Below the pieces are notes generated by a model, which worked only from the letters and a program-made list of their open reading frames with translations, did not search any database and had not been told where the DNA came from. Positions 11,301-22,452 of a stretch of 64,000 nucleotides of DNA are shown piece after piece. The DNA lies in the NCBI GenBank assembly GCA_019188255.1, contig JAETXT010000006.1, positions 3,906,001-3,970,000 on the forward strand, in the 5' to 3' direction. Made by a program: the position numbers and the translations under genes. The DNA comes from Verticillium longisporum. Lineage: Eukaryota; Ascomycota; Sordariomycetes; Glomerellales; Plectosphaerellaceae. The stretch's first letter is position 1. Each line of letters opens with the position of its first letter.

Positions 11301-12000
11301 CTCTCTAATAGTCGAAGGATTCTAGAAGCTATTTAACTTAATCCGTTTATAATAAATTCTCCGTATAGATATTAACTCCTTCTCGTATACGTATCTCCTT
11401 AATATCTCTAAAGCGTTTAGCTCCTAGGGATAGCTTAAATTTATATAGTTCCTTAGGTTCCCTGCTTATTATAGTCTCCTCTATAGTATTAATCGTTTTT
11501 TCTATAAGGAAAGCTAATATTATATCGTTATCTAGATTAAACTCCTAATAGCTATATACTACCTTAGCTATATATTAATCCGCTAAGAAGCTTCCTTCTA
11601 GGTTCGTATCTTTAATATATCCTAATTAAATATTCTAATCGACTTTTATTATATCTTCGGAGTTATTAATTATAAATATAAAGTATAATCTAGAATAAGA
11701 TATCTAATATAATTATATTAAAGGGTTATCGGCTATAAAGGTATATTCTTATTCGACCCTATATTTATTATATTTTAGGAGGCTATTATATTTTATTAAT
11801 ACTCTAATAACCGATTTCGGTGATAGAGTAGCCCGGGACGTCGCTATTATTCTTCTCTTAACTAGATTAGATTTAGATTTATACGAGAATAGTATCTATA
11901 TCTTATAATAATAATTAAAGATTAGATCGTTAGAGCTAAAAAGTATATCTATTTTATACTAATCGAGGAATTCGTATCTTAGTAATAGCTTTAATACTAG
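8350..12000 (-). pseudogene. E1 pol remnant (RT, RNase H, integrase), approximate limits
   Basis: The minus-strand reading contains the Ty3/gypsy order RT, RNase H, integrase. Landmarks: YIDDIIV at about 10744-10764; then, one base out of frame, FKEYIEYL, LFEESRFILSP, a DLEIYLGIIG block and LLYYYDLNK (RNase H entry) down to about 10200; and the integrase C-terminal part with NKLLLGFK, KVFLRLNEGYKLPGRP and PFKILEK down to about 8500. Stops fall at Gln and Trp positions. The limits are estimated because start codons and natural stops cannot be distinguished after RIP. Confidence 0.7.
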
Positions 12001-13139
12001 ATTCCGTATATATTATACTATAACGGTTATATATCTAAATACCTTTATATCCTATCTATCTATAAGGCTAGGAATATATAAATCGAAGGTCGCTTTATAG
12101 TCTAATTCGATTTATATATTATTAATACCTTAAATAGCTTTCTTCTCTAATATATCGATTATTATATTCTTACTAAATTCCGTAAATTAGTCCTAGTCTA
12201 TAATTACTCTAGAGTATATAGAATCTATTATAATATAGTACTATTTACTTCTTAGTTTAAATAATACTAGAAAGGAGTAATATCTATATCCCGACTTTCT
12301 TTTAATATATTAGCTATCCTTAAGTTATATTAGGCTCTAGGCTTCGATAATATCGTCTTTATTAAATACTAGGAATATAGTCTCTATAGACTTCTCTCCT
12401 ATAGCTTACTCGTTAATAGCGCTCTATTCCGCTTTTACGATCTATCTCTTAATAGTATTTTACTTTTTTATTTATAGGCCCTAGCCCTTAGGTTTCAGCT
12501 AAATATAATTATTAATAAAGATATAATCTATAAATAATCTTCTCGATATAAAGTTCCTTTTATATTTATAATAACGTTATAGAGTATATTATTATTATAG
12601 AGGTTTATTAATTAGCGTAGAGTAATAAGAGGAAGTAGTAGTATTATAGTTAGTACGATCTAATATTCCTTATTTATCCTCCTATATTAAGAAAACCTCT
12701 TTAGCTATCTCGTAGCTATCCTATTATAAGTCCTATTTATTCTCTTAAGAGTCCTAATCGGTTAAACAAATATATATATAATTCGCTTAATTACTATCGT
12801 ATCTAGTCTATCTTCGATATAGTCTATATATCTCCGCTTATTATCTATTAAAGGTATAGCCTCTATATATAAATATAATTTCTCCTTAGAACGAACCTCT
12901 AATAATATTACCTCCTCGAGGGAAATTATCTTTAATATTATTATATCTATTCTAGTAGTTCCGGCTATTATACCTATTCCTATAATAGGAGTTATTTCTA
13001 TTATTAGACTAGGTCTTATATCTATATCTATTCTAATTACGTCCTTAGTAAGAGTTAGCCTTATAGTAGTTATTAATATTATAGCGGTTATTATTACGTC
13101 TCTATTAGTCTAGGTAATAGGAGTTATATACTAAGAAGG

Positions 13140-13616
13140 TATAATAACTAAGGAAGCAGGGCGGCCGCGAATCGACGACCCCGCGATCAGGGAGCGCGAT
13201 AAGATAAGAATCGGGCCTACTTAGCAAATCACGTAATAGCTTACTTAGATATAAAGGGTAAGTCATCGGGCTTACTAAGGACGCCGTAATAAGCTAGGGA
13301 ATAGCTTACGGGATAATATACTATAATCCTAATATTATAGATTACTAATAACTAATTAATAAGCTATTTAATATAAGCTTACTATTTAATATAATAAGGA
13401 TAGGATAATAAGTATATAAGGATAAATATTCTAAACTTATAGATATATTCTTTCTTATAATAATAATTAATCTAAATCTTACTTTATATTTATTATAACG
13501 AGTATATAACGCTTTACGATACTATATTATCTTAGAGTTATAACCTAAGCTTCTATAAATAATAACCCTAACCCTCTAATAGTATTCCCCCTTTCGGAAG
13601 CTATTAAGTCGTAATA
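13140..13616 (+). repeat. E2 5' LTR
   Basis: 477 bp, begins tataataactaaggaagc and ends taagtcgtaata. Its outer half keeps GC-rich CA/TG-containing stretches (about 13155-13290) that are mutated in the 3' copy, while its inner half is the more mutated one. It has a TATA-like tatataagg that may mark the LTR promoter, and the short telomere-like taaccctaaccct at 13563-13575. Confidence 0.92.
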
Positions 13617-15043
13617 TTTTAATTATTCTTATTTAATAGGTTTACTTTATAATACTAAATAATACTTATTATAAGAATAATATCTATTAATAATATCGGA
13701 AATAGCGCTAATAACCTAGCCGCTATAATCTAAGAGCTCCGCTTAGAGAACGAGTAGCTACGAGCCTTAATATAGTAACTTTAAGGCGGAACGAGTATAA
13801 AGGCTCTTCCCTTTTAATTATTCGATAATAACCCTAGGGCACTTTAATCTTTTATTACCTAGGTACGCTAATATTATAAAGCTAATAAGGGCTAACTTAA
13901 ATATTAGGGCGAGAAGGTCGCTAACGCCTCCTCTTACCTTAAAAGGGATACTTTATATTAATTCGAACCCTTTATTAAGGACTATTCTATTTATATTAAG
14001 AAAGAAGATATAAAGTAAGCTATTTAGGATATCTACGCTAATATAAACGTATTCGAAGAAGCTATTAAAGGAGCGTTTAGGGACGTAGATAAAGAACGAT
14101 AAAACGAAAGAAAAATCCTTTAGCTTAAATAGATAGGGCTAGCTACTAAATACGCTATAGAGTTTCGACTCTTAATTAATCGATTCGATTAGATAGAGTC
14201 CGCTCTTATAGCCTATTTCTATAAAGGACTTAAAGACGTTATTAAGGACGACCTTATCTAGGAAGATAGACCCGAAACCTTTACTAAATATATCGCTATA
14301 GCTATTAAAATCGACGATCGCTAATATAAATATAGAATAGAAAAGGGACGGAAGCTTATTATAGGACTATAGAACCTATATATCCCCTACTATCGATCTA
14401 ATTAAGGACGTAAATACTAGTATAATAAACCCCGTATTAATATAGCTTAGGGATAAACTACTTATATAGGACCTATAGAGCTCGATAATACTAGATATAA
14501 TAAATTAAAGGATCTTAAGGATATAAAATACTATAATTATAATAAAAATAGATATATAGCTCGAGAATACTAGTAACCTAAGAAGCCCTAGAAACCTATA
14601 AACGAATAATAGCTTAATTATACTTAATACTAGGACTATACTAAAATTAATTAGACTTTCTATTATTAGGATAATTATTTAACTTATAAAGATAATAAGG
14701 AATAGAATAGATAGTTCCTTAGGGCATTTATAGGATAAAGAACCCTAGCTATAATAATTATTACTAGGAAGGAAAGATAAATTGAGAAATAGGCTTAGTA
14801 AATAATACTAGAGACCTAGGAAATCGATATAGATAAAGAAAGAACCTACGAATATACTTACTTAGAACTATAATTAGCTCTTTATATAGGATTAATAAAC
14901 GATATAGAATAGGATAAATATATACGAGCTAGTAAAGAAGAATCTCTACTTAGATAGACCTAACCCTATATACTTATATAGGTATACGAAGTTAATAGCG
15001 CTAGCGAGGACTATAACCCCCTAATACTATAGAACGAACTTAT

Positions 15044-15476
15044 TGTAACGCCCTAGCCCGGTCGTCACTAGGACACTAGGCAGGACACCCCGCAGGCGAT
15101 CGGACGCGCTGCACGGACCCATAGGATCACTTACGTGACCGTGACTAGATCACGATTCTCAAAGTGATCCGGTCACTAACTATACCGTGACCTAAGTAAT
15201 AGGATTACGATAAGAAAGGTAAGCCATCTAATATAGACTCACTAACCTAATACGACAAGGATAGAATAATAGGTATATAAGGACGGGTATTCGGTACTTA
15301 TAGATATATTCTTTCTTACGATAGTGATTAATCTAAGTCTTACCTTATATCTATTATAACGAGTACGTAACGCCTTACGATACTATATCGTCTCAGAGTT
15401 ATAACTTAAGCTTCTATAAATAGTAACCCTAACCCTCTAATAGTATTCCCCCTTCGGAAGCTACTAGGTCGTAATA
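15044..15476 (+). repeat. E3 5' LTR
   Basis: 433 bp, begins tgtaacgccctagcc and ends taggtcgtaata. About 35 differences from the 3' LTR, all transitions; in nearly all of them this copy has TA where the other has CA or TG. TATA-like tatataagg at 15274-15282; telomere-like taaccctaaccct at 15424-15436. From about 15258 to its end it resembles the E2 LTR; before that the two are unrelated. Confidence 0.95.
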
Positions 15477-15539
15477 TTTTGATCACTCTTATTTAGTAGG
15501 TTTACCTTATGATACTGAGCAATACTTACTATAGGAATA

Positions 15540-17483
15540 ATGTCTACTAATAGCATCGGAAATAGCGCTAGCAACTTAGCCGCTATAATCTAGGAGCTCC
15601 GTTCGGAGAACGAATAGCTCCGAGCCTTAATACAATAACTTTAAGGCGGAACGAGCATAAAGGCTCTTCCCCCTTAGTTATTCGACGGTAACCCTAGGGC
15701 ACTTTAGTCTTTTATCACCCAGGTACGCTAGTACTATAAAGCTAATAAGGGCTAACTTAAGTACTAGGGCGAGAAGGTCGCTAACGCCTCCTCTTACCTT
15801 AAAGGGGACGCCTTATACTAGTTCGAACCCTTTATTAGGGACTATTCTACCTATACTAAGAAAGAAGATATAAAGCAGGCTACCTAGGATATCTACGCAA
15901 ATATAAACGTATTCGAAGAAACTATTAAAGGAGCGTTTAGGGATATAGACGAGGAACGATAAAACGAAAGAAAAATCCTTTAGCTTAAATAGACCGGGCT
16001 AGCTACTAAGTATACCACAGAGTTTCGACTCTTAGCTAATCGACTCGATTAGATAGAGTCCGCTCTTATAGCCCGTTTCTACGAAGGACTTAAAGACGCC
16101 GTTAAAGACGACCTTATCCGGGAGGATAGACCCGAAACCCTTACCGAGTATATCGCTATAGCCATTAAAATCGACGATCGCTAGTACGAACGTAGAATAG
16201 AAAAGGGACGAAAGCCCGCTATAGGATTATAGAACCCTCGCATTCCCTACTACCGATCTAATTAAGGACGCAAGTACTAGTATAATAAACCCCGCATTAG
16301 CACGGCTTAGGGATAGACTACCTATATAGGACCTATAGAGCTCGATAATACTAGATATAGTAAACCGAAGGATCTTAAGGATATAAAATACTATAACTAC
16401 GGCAAAAACGGGTATATAGCTCGAGAATACCGGCAACCTAAGAAGCCCTAGAAACCCGTAAACGAACGATAGCTTAACTATACTTAATACTAGGACTATA
16501 CTAAAACTAACTAGACCTTCTATTATTAGGATAATTACCTAACCTATAAGGATAATAAGGAATAGAATGGATAGTTCCCTAGGGCACCTACGGGACAAAG
16601 AACCCTAGCTATAATAATTACTACTAGGAAGGAAAGACGAATTCAGAAATAGGCCTAATAAGTAACGCCGGAGACCTAGGAAATCGATATAGACGAAGAA
16701 AGGGCTTATAAATAAGCTTACCCGGAACTATAGGCCGCACTCTACGTTAAACTTATAAGCAACGAGGAATGGGACGAATATACGCAAGTAAGCTAGAAGG
16801 AGGAACCCCCGTTAGGATAACTTTAACTCTATATCCTAATATAGACCTACGCCGTTAGTAACCCTAGTAAGGATTACGATCCCCTTATACCGTGGGACGA
16901 ACTCATCTACTACGGGACTAAGCTATAGAAGGCTAGCGCCCGAAAGTAAGAAAGTACGAAAGAAAACGTATAACTCATAGTAGGAGACTATCTAGCACTC
17001 TACTACGCCTACGAATAATACTATTAGTTATTTTGGCCCGAATATATCTACGACGACTACGAATATTATTTTAAAGACAAAGCCGCGTACCGGTTTCTCC
17101 CACGCAACTACTAGACCGAGCCACGAATAACAGTAGAGTTCGAATAGGAAAGTCGTAAATAGATCCTATATATAGACGAATATAGTTAAAGTCGGCTCAC
17201 GTTCCGACTAGACCCCGCTTATTACGATAAATACTACTAAGACTATACTAGATAGGAGGACTACGATAATAATACGTATATAAAGCACTATATAGCCAAG
17301 GCTAGAGATTAGAGGCTTTACTATATAAAACATATTAAGAAGCCACTCTTCAGGGTCCATTATAAGGACGACGATAACCTCGACCTAAGTAATCTAAATA
17401 TAACGTAGCTACCTACTACGCCGCCGCCTTCGGGAAAAGGCAAGCATCGGTCGGATAGGGACAACGACCGACGAAGGAAGTAA
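15540..17483 (+). pseudogene. E3 gag remnant with ablated CCHC zinc knuckle
   Basis: The frame opens with ATG at 15540 (MSTNSIGNSASNLAAII), one of very few surviving ATG codons in the block. It runs through capsid-like sequence (KALPP, LFDGNPRAL, EKVANASSYLKGDAL, VFEETIKGAF) to a zinc knuckle at 16389-16430. There the family pattern Cys-x2-Cys-x4-His-x4-Cys reads Tyr-Tyr-Asn-Tyr-Gly-Lys-Asn-Gly-Tyr-Ile-Ala-Arg-Glu-Tyr, so all four ligands are lost. The frame runs on to TAA at 17481-17483, probably the natural gag stop. Internal stops are TAA/TAG at Gln and Trp positions. Pol lies one frame back, suggesting that the living element used -1 frameshifting. Confidence 0.85.
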
Positions 17484-20400
17484 GAGCGATCTACTTAGCC
17501 GAACGAACCTATAGCACGAATTACCTCTACGTGAGAATAAACGTAGGAGGACGATAGGTAAGCGCGCTACTAGATAGTAGCGCCTAGGGTAACTATATAA
17601 GCCCCGAATATATTAATAAGAATAAGATTATATAGAAATATAAGGAGGAACCCTATTAACTTAGTACGGTAGAAGGATAAGCGGTCTTATACGGAGGAGG
17701 GATCGTGAATACGGAGACTACGCCCCTCCAGGTATTCATCTCTCGCTATTAAGGTTATATAACCTTCGATATTACTAATATAGGAGGAAAATAAATTATC
17801 CTAGGTATCCTATAGCTTAGATAATAGAACCCTTAGATTGACTAGATAGCTGGCCGCGTCTAGTAGAGTACGTTAGCCCCTAAGGAAAGACCCACGAGCG
17901 GTCTCTCAAGCGACCTCCAACTAGCCCTCACGAATAAGGATAACTTAGAGGAGATAACCCCGGAGGAGCTTATAATAGAATAGTAAGAAAGACTATAGAA
18001 CGTACCTAAGGAATACTAGAAGTACGAAAAGATCTTCAGGGAAGAAGTCGACACAGTACTACCTAAGTATATATACTACGACCACGAAATCCTAATTAAG
18101 GAAAGGGAGAGCCCCCGATTTAATAAGATCTACGGATTAAACCCTCGATAGATAGATATTCTCGACGAATATCTTAAGGAGAACCTTAGAAAAGGATATA
18201 TCCGACTATCGATATCCCTAGTAGGATACCCGATTCTCTTTATACTAAAGAAGAATAATAAGGAAAGACTATATATCGATTATAGATAGTTAAACGATAT
18301 TACTATTAAGAACTATTACCTATTACCTCTAATATTAGAACTTAGGGACGTATTAGTAGGAGCTAATTAGTTTATAGCGCTCGATCTTAAAGGAGTATAT
18401 AACCTTATTCGTATTAAGAATAGAGAGGAATAGAAAACGGTATTCCGAATACGACGAGGATACTACGAGTACTTAATTATACTATTCGGATTAACTAACG
18501 CTCCCGCAACCTTCTAAAATATAATTAACGATATACTACGAGAATTCCTAGACGTCTTCGTAATAGTATATCTCGATAATATTCTAATCTTCTCGAAGAT
18601 AATAGAAGAATATAAGGGACACGTCCACTAGGTCCTTATACGACTATACTAGCACGAGCTATTAATAGAACTAGAAAAAGCTAAGTTCTATATATAGGAA
18701 GTAGATTTCCTAGAATATACGATTACCCTAGGAGAAATTAGGATAGAAAAATCCAAAGTAGTAGCTATTAGGGAATAGCCTATACTAAAGAACGTTAAGG
18801 ACGTTAGAGCATTCCTCGGTTTCGTTAACTTCTACCGACGATTCCTAAAAGGATATAATAAGACTATTAATCCTTTAACGAGCCTTACGGTCAAGGAAAT
18901 AGAGTTCGCATAGAACGAACCCTAAGAAAAGGCATTTCGCTAAATTATCGATACTATCCTTAGCGAACTAGTCCTCCGAATAATAGACCCCGAAAAACCT
19001 ATAGAAGTCGAGATAGATACCTCCGACTTCGCTATTAGAGGATAGTTAGGATAAAGGGACGACTAAGGACGCTTATACCTAGTAGCGTTCTTCTCGAAGA
19101 AGCTATATAGACTAGAGCTTAATTATTAGATATACGATAAAGAACTTATAGTAATTATCGAAGCCTTTAAAGAATAGAGAACGTATCTCTCCGGAATACG
19201 ATACGAAGTTAAGGTCTATACCGACTATAAAAATCTTATATACTTTATAACGAATAAAGACCTTAATAAACGCTAAATAAGATAGGTAGAATTCCTTTCG
19301 GAATTTAACTTCACTATTATCTATCGTAAAAGATCTAAGAATAGTAGGGTAGATATTCTAAGTAGACGCTTAGATTATAAATAAAATACGACCCCTAATA
19401 TTAACGCTATCCTAGCGAAAGATAAAGAAGGGAATCTCATCCCTTATTACCGAACGCTAGTAGTTACTACTCGCGTAATACCCGCTAGACTACCTACGGA
19501 AGCATTAGAACTAATTCGATAAGTCCACGAAGCCAAGGCCCACGGGCACCAAGGAGTAGCGAAGACCTTCGCTCGACTTAAGAAATACTATAACTTTAAA
19601 GGAACTAGATAGGACGTTATAATAGTTATTCGCAACTACGACCTCTATAAAAAGAGTAAAGTAGAAAGGTATAGGCCTTACGGAGAACTTAAGGCTTTAC
19701 TAGCATTAGTAGTAGCCTAGGAGTTAGTCTTACTAGACTTTATCACTAGCCTATTACTATCGAAGGAACCCTTAACTAGGACCTCTTACGATAATATCCT
19801 AGTAATCGTAGACCGACTCACTAAGTACTTATATTTTCTCCCGTATTAAGCTATAGGAACGGTAGAAGACCTCGCCTATATCTTCCTTAGAAATATTATA
19901 GGATAGTACGGACTCCTAAAAGAACTAGTATTAGATAGAGATAAGCTCTTTACTAGTAACTTCTAGAAGTCACTTATCGCTTAACTTAGAGCTAAATATA
20001 AACTATCCACGGCTTTTCACCTATAGATAGACGGATAAACGGAAAGAACGAACTAGACTTTAGAGCAATACCTCTAATATTATATTAACTACTAATAGGA
20101 TAACTAGGTTATATTACTACTTATCGCATAGTTTATATATAATAGCTTACTAAGCGAGTCCATAAAGGAGTCACCCTTCTATATTAACTATAGGTATAAC
20201 CTAATAGTTTACGCGGAACGCCGCGAAGTACTAGATACGCTAAAAGTAACTAATATTACGGCTAGCATCCGCAAGATCTAGGACTAGATTAAGCTCGACC
20301 TCGAGCTCGTACATACTAGAATAACTACGTACGCTAATAAAATAAGGATAAAGGGACTATCCTTATAGGAGGGAGGTAGCGTCTACCTTATCCGCCGAAT

Positions 20401-20760
20401 ATTAAAACTAAACGACTAAATGATAAATTAGACTTTAAGAAACTAGGACCTTTTAAAATTCTTAAGAAACTCTCGGATACTAATTACTACCTCTTATTAC
20501 TAGAGAATATAAAGATTTACCCCGTTTTTTATATAGCACTTTTAGAACTAGCACCACCGAATATACTACTCGTAATTAGCGTAGAAGTAGAAAATATAAA
20601 CGAATACGAAATCGAAAGAATTATCGATTATAGAAAAACGAATAAATAAAACGAATACCTTATTAAATAGAAAAACTATAGGTATAAAGAAAATATATAG
20701 GAACTAATTAAGAACTTAAACTACCTATAATTACTAAAGTAGTATTATTAATCCTAAGGA
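17470..20760 (+). pseudogene. E3 pol remnant: protease, RT, RNase H, integrase, chromodomain
   Basis: Protease: SALLDSSAQGNYISPE-like sequence with catalytic Asp at 17573-17575 (the TAG shown here as Gln; Gly after Asp-Ser is Ser). RT: Tyr-Leu-Asp-Asn at 18569-18580 instead of Tyr-Leu-Asp-Asp, followed by ILIFSKIIEEYKGHV and LEKAKFY. RNase H at about 18960-19380 (EVEIDTSDFAI, VYTDYKNLIYF). Integrase has its HHCC-like zinc region at about 19526-19640 (HEAKAHGH) and a first catalytic Asp near 19736. The chromodomain at 20602-20740 (EYEIERIIDYRK ... ENI, LIKNLNY) has its Trp codons as TAG. Compared with E2, one base is missing near 20397, so the chromodomain is out of frame with the integrase. 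Confidence 0.87.
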
Positions 20761-21332
20761 AATTAAGCGACTCCGGGTTAAAGGAGCCTAAGGCGCTCCA
20801 ATTAATAACCCCGAAACCCCTAGCCGCTTATACGGCCACTACGGCCTTAGACTCCTCCCGCTCCGCGGAATCCAACTCGTCCAGAGACTATAACCCTTAA
20901 TTCACTATCTTCATACCCCTCTTATAAAGAGATCGCTTCTAAGTACGAAGGCGCTTTAAACGACTAAGAGCTTCCGCTATTTAAGACTATAGCTCCTCTA
21001 AACGCGCCTCCTTATCTAGCTCCTTCTTATCTAGCTTACCTAGCTCCTAGGTAATGCGAGATACTATTATAGGTTAGCGGACTAAGAAAGCGAGAGAGAT
21101 ACTACTATAAGTACTTACGAGCGTTAACGGGCACCCCCGAACTATCGTAGGAGCGACCGCGACGAACGTATTCGGAGCAGCGATTAACGCCCTCTACTAT
21201 ACGATACTTCCAACCCTTCCGTTAATAGAAGGAACACGGTATAACGTCGTAGCTACGAAGCTTAATAAAATTAAACTATTCTTATCGCTTTCGAGTAGAT
21301 AGGGACTTTAGTTTTTCAATACGACTCGACAT
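20745..21332 (-). pseudogene. E3 antisense gene: Zn2Cys6-like cluster plus coiled coil
   Basis: Antisense to pol and tail-to-tail with it. ATG at 21330-21332 starts MSSRIEKLKSLSTRKR. At 21236 to 21147 the residues follow Cys-x2-Cys-x6-Cys-x8-Cys-x2-Cys-x6-Cys, the spacing of fungal Zn(II)2Cys6 clusters. The first and fourth positions are still Cys (TGT, TGC); the other four read Tyr (TAT/TAC), as TGC/TGT to TAC/TAT would give. After a frame change between about 21130 and 21060 there is a coiled coil: ELGKLDKKELDKEARLEEL, IAEALSRLKRLRT, KRSLYKRGMKIVN and SLDELDSAEREESKAVV, then WSALGSFNPESLNFL near the pol end. Stops are TAA/TAG at likely Gln codons. About 195 residues. It resembles small fungal hypothetical proteins; DNA or RNA binding is inference. 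Confidence 0.72.
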
Positions 21333-21437
21333 TTCGTTAATATTATAAAGGAAGAATAAGTTAAGGGATATAATTACCTAGGGTATAGCGCTTATAAGTA
21401 AGGGTCGCTAGGACATCGACCTAGAGGAGGAGAATCA

Positions 21438-21870
21438 TATAACGCCCCAGCCCGGTCGTCACCAGGACACCAGGCAGGACACCCCGCAGGCGATCGGACG
21501 CGCTGCACGGACCCACAGGATCACTTACGTGACCGTGACTAGATCACGATTCTCAAAGTGATCCGGTCACTAACCACACCGTGACCTAAGCAACAGGATC
21601 ACGACAAGAAAGGTAAGCCATCCAACATAGACTCACTAACCTAATACGATAAGGATAGAATAATAGGTATATAAGGACGGGCATTCGGTACTTATAGATA
21701 TATTCTTTCTCACGATAGTGATCAATCTAAGTCTTACCTTGTATCCATTATAACGAGTGCGTAACGCCTTACGACACCACATCGTCTCAGAGTCACAACC
21801 TAAGCTTCTGCAAATAGCAACCCTAACCCTCTGATAGTGTTCCCCCTTCGGAAGCTGCCAGGTCGTAATA
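21438..21870 (+). repeat. E3 3' LTR, nearly unmutated
   Basis: 433 bp, begins tataacgccccagccc and ends ccaggtcgtaata. It keeps long runs with CA and TG and is one of the least RIP-mutated stretches of the AT-rich block. Only a few positions (the second base and about 21647) are mutated relative to the 5' copy. Confidence 0.95.
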
Positions 21871-22452
21871 CTTATCTATTACGGGACTAAACTATAGAAA
21901 GCTAGTACCTAAAAGCGAGAAAGTATTAAAGAAAATATACGATTTATAGTAAGAGATTACCTAGTACTTTACTATATTTACGAATAATACTATTAATTAT
22001 TCTAGCCCGAATATATCTACGATAATTATAAATATTACTTTAAGGAGAAGGCTATATACCGGTTTCTCTTATATAATTACTAGATCGAGCTATAAATAAA
22101 AATAGAATTCGAATAGGAGAATTATAAATAGATCCTATATATAGACGAATATAGTTAAGGTCGGCTTACGTCCTAACTAGACTCCGCTTATTACGATAAA
22201 TATTATTAAGATAATACTAGATAGGAGAACTATAATAATATATATATAAAGTACTATATCGCTAAAGCTAGAGATTAGAGACTTTATCGTATAAAGGATA
22301 TTAGGAAGCTATTCTTCTATATCTATTATAAAAGCGATAAGAGGAACGATAACTTAGATAGACTATCTATAATATAGCTATCTATTATATTACCCTCTTT
22401 AGGAAAAAGTAAATATTAATCGAAAAAGGATAATAACCGATAAAGGAAGTAA

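Larger units (their letters stand above)
15044..21870 (+). mobile_element. E3: chromodomain Ty3/gypsy retrotransposon (youngest of its family here)
   Basis: A 6827-bp element with two 433-bp LTRs (15044-15476 and 21438-21870) and the target duplication cttat (15039-15043, 21871-21875), inserted in the gag of E2. Order: gag (ATG at 15540 still present), protease, RT, RNase H, integrase, chromodomain, antisense gene. It is less RIP-mutated than E2: many CG, CA and TG survive in 15044-17600 and 20760-21870. All catalytic motifs are nevertheless damaged by Gly/Asp/Cys/His replacements and stops. Confidence 0.95.
13680..22452 (+). pseudogene. E2 gag remnant, split by E3
   Basis: Collinear with the E3 gag: 13680-15043 and, after the E3 insertion, 21876-22452. 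The start codon is ATA where E3 has ATG. The CCHC zinc-knuckle position (14529-14570) reads Tyr-Tyr-Asn-Tyr-Asn-Lys-Asn-Arg-Tyr, with none of the metal ligands left. E3 sits in the C-terminal part, at the place corresponding to about 16907 of E3. The likely natural gag stop is TAA at 22450-22452. Confidence 0.82.

Noticed and set aside
16227..16436. Minus-strand open frame of 69 codons within E3
   Set aside because: It is the antisense of the E3 gag zinc-knuckle region; its hydrophobic composition is what the reverse of that sequence gives. No independent support.
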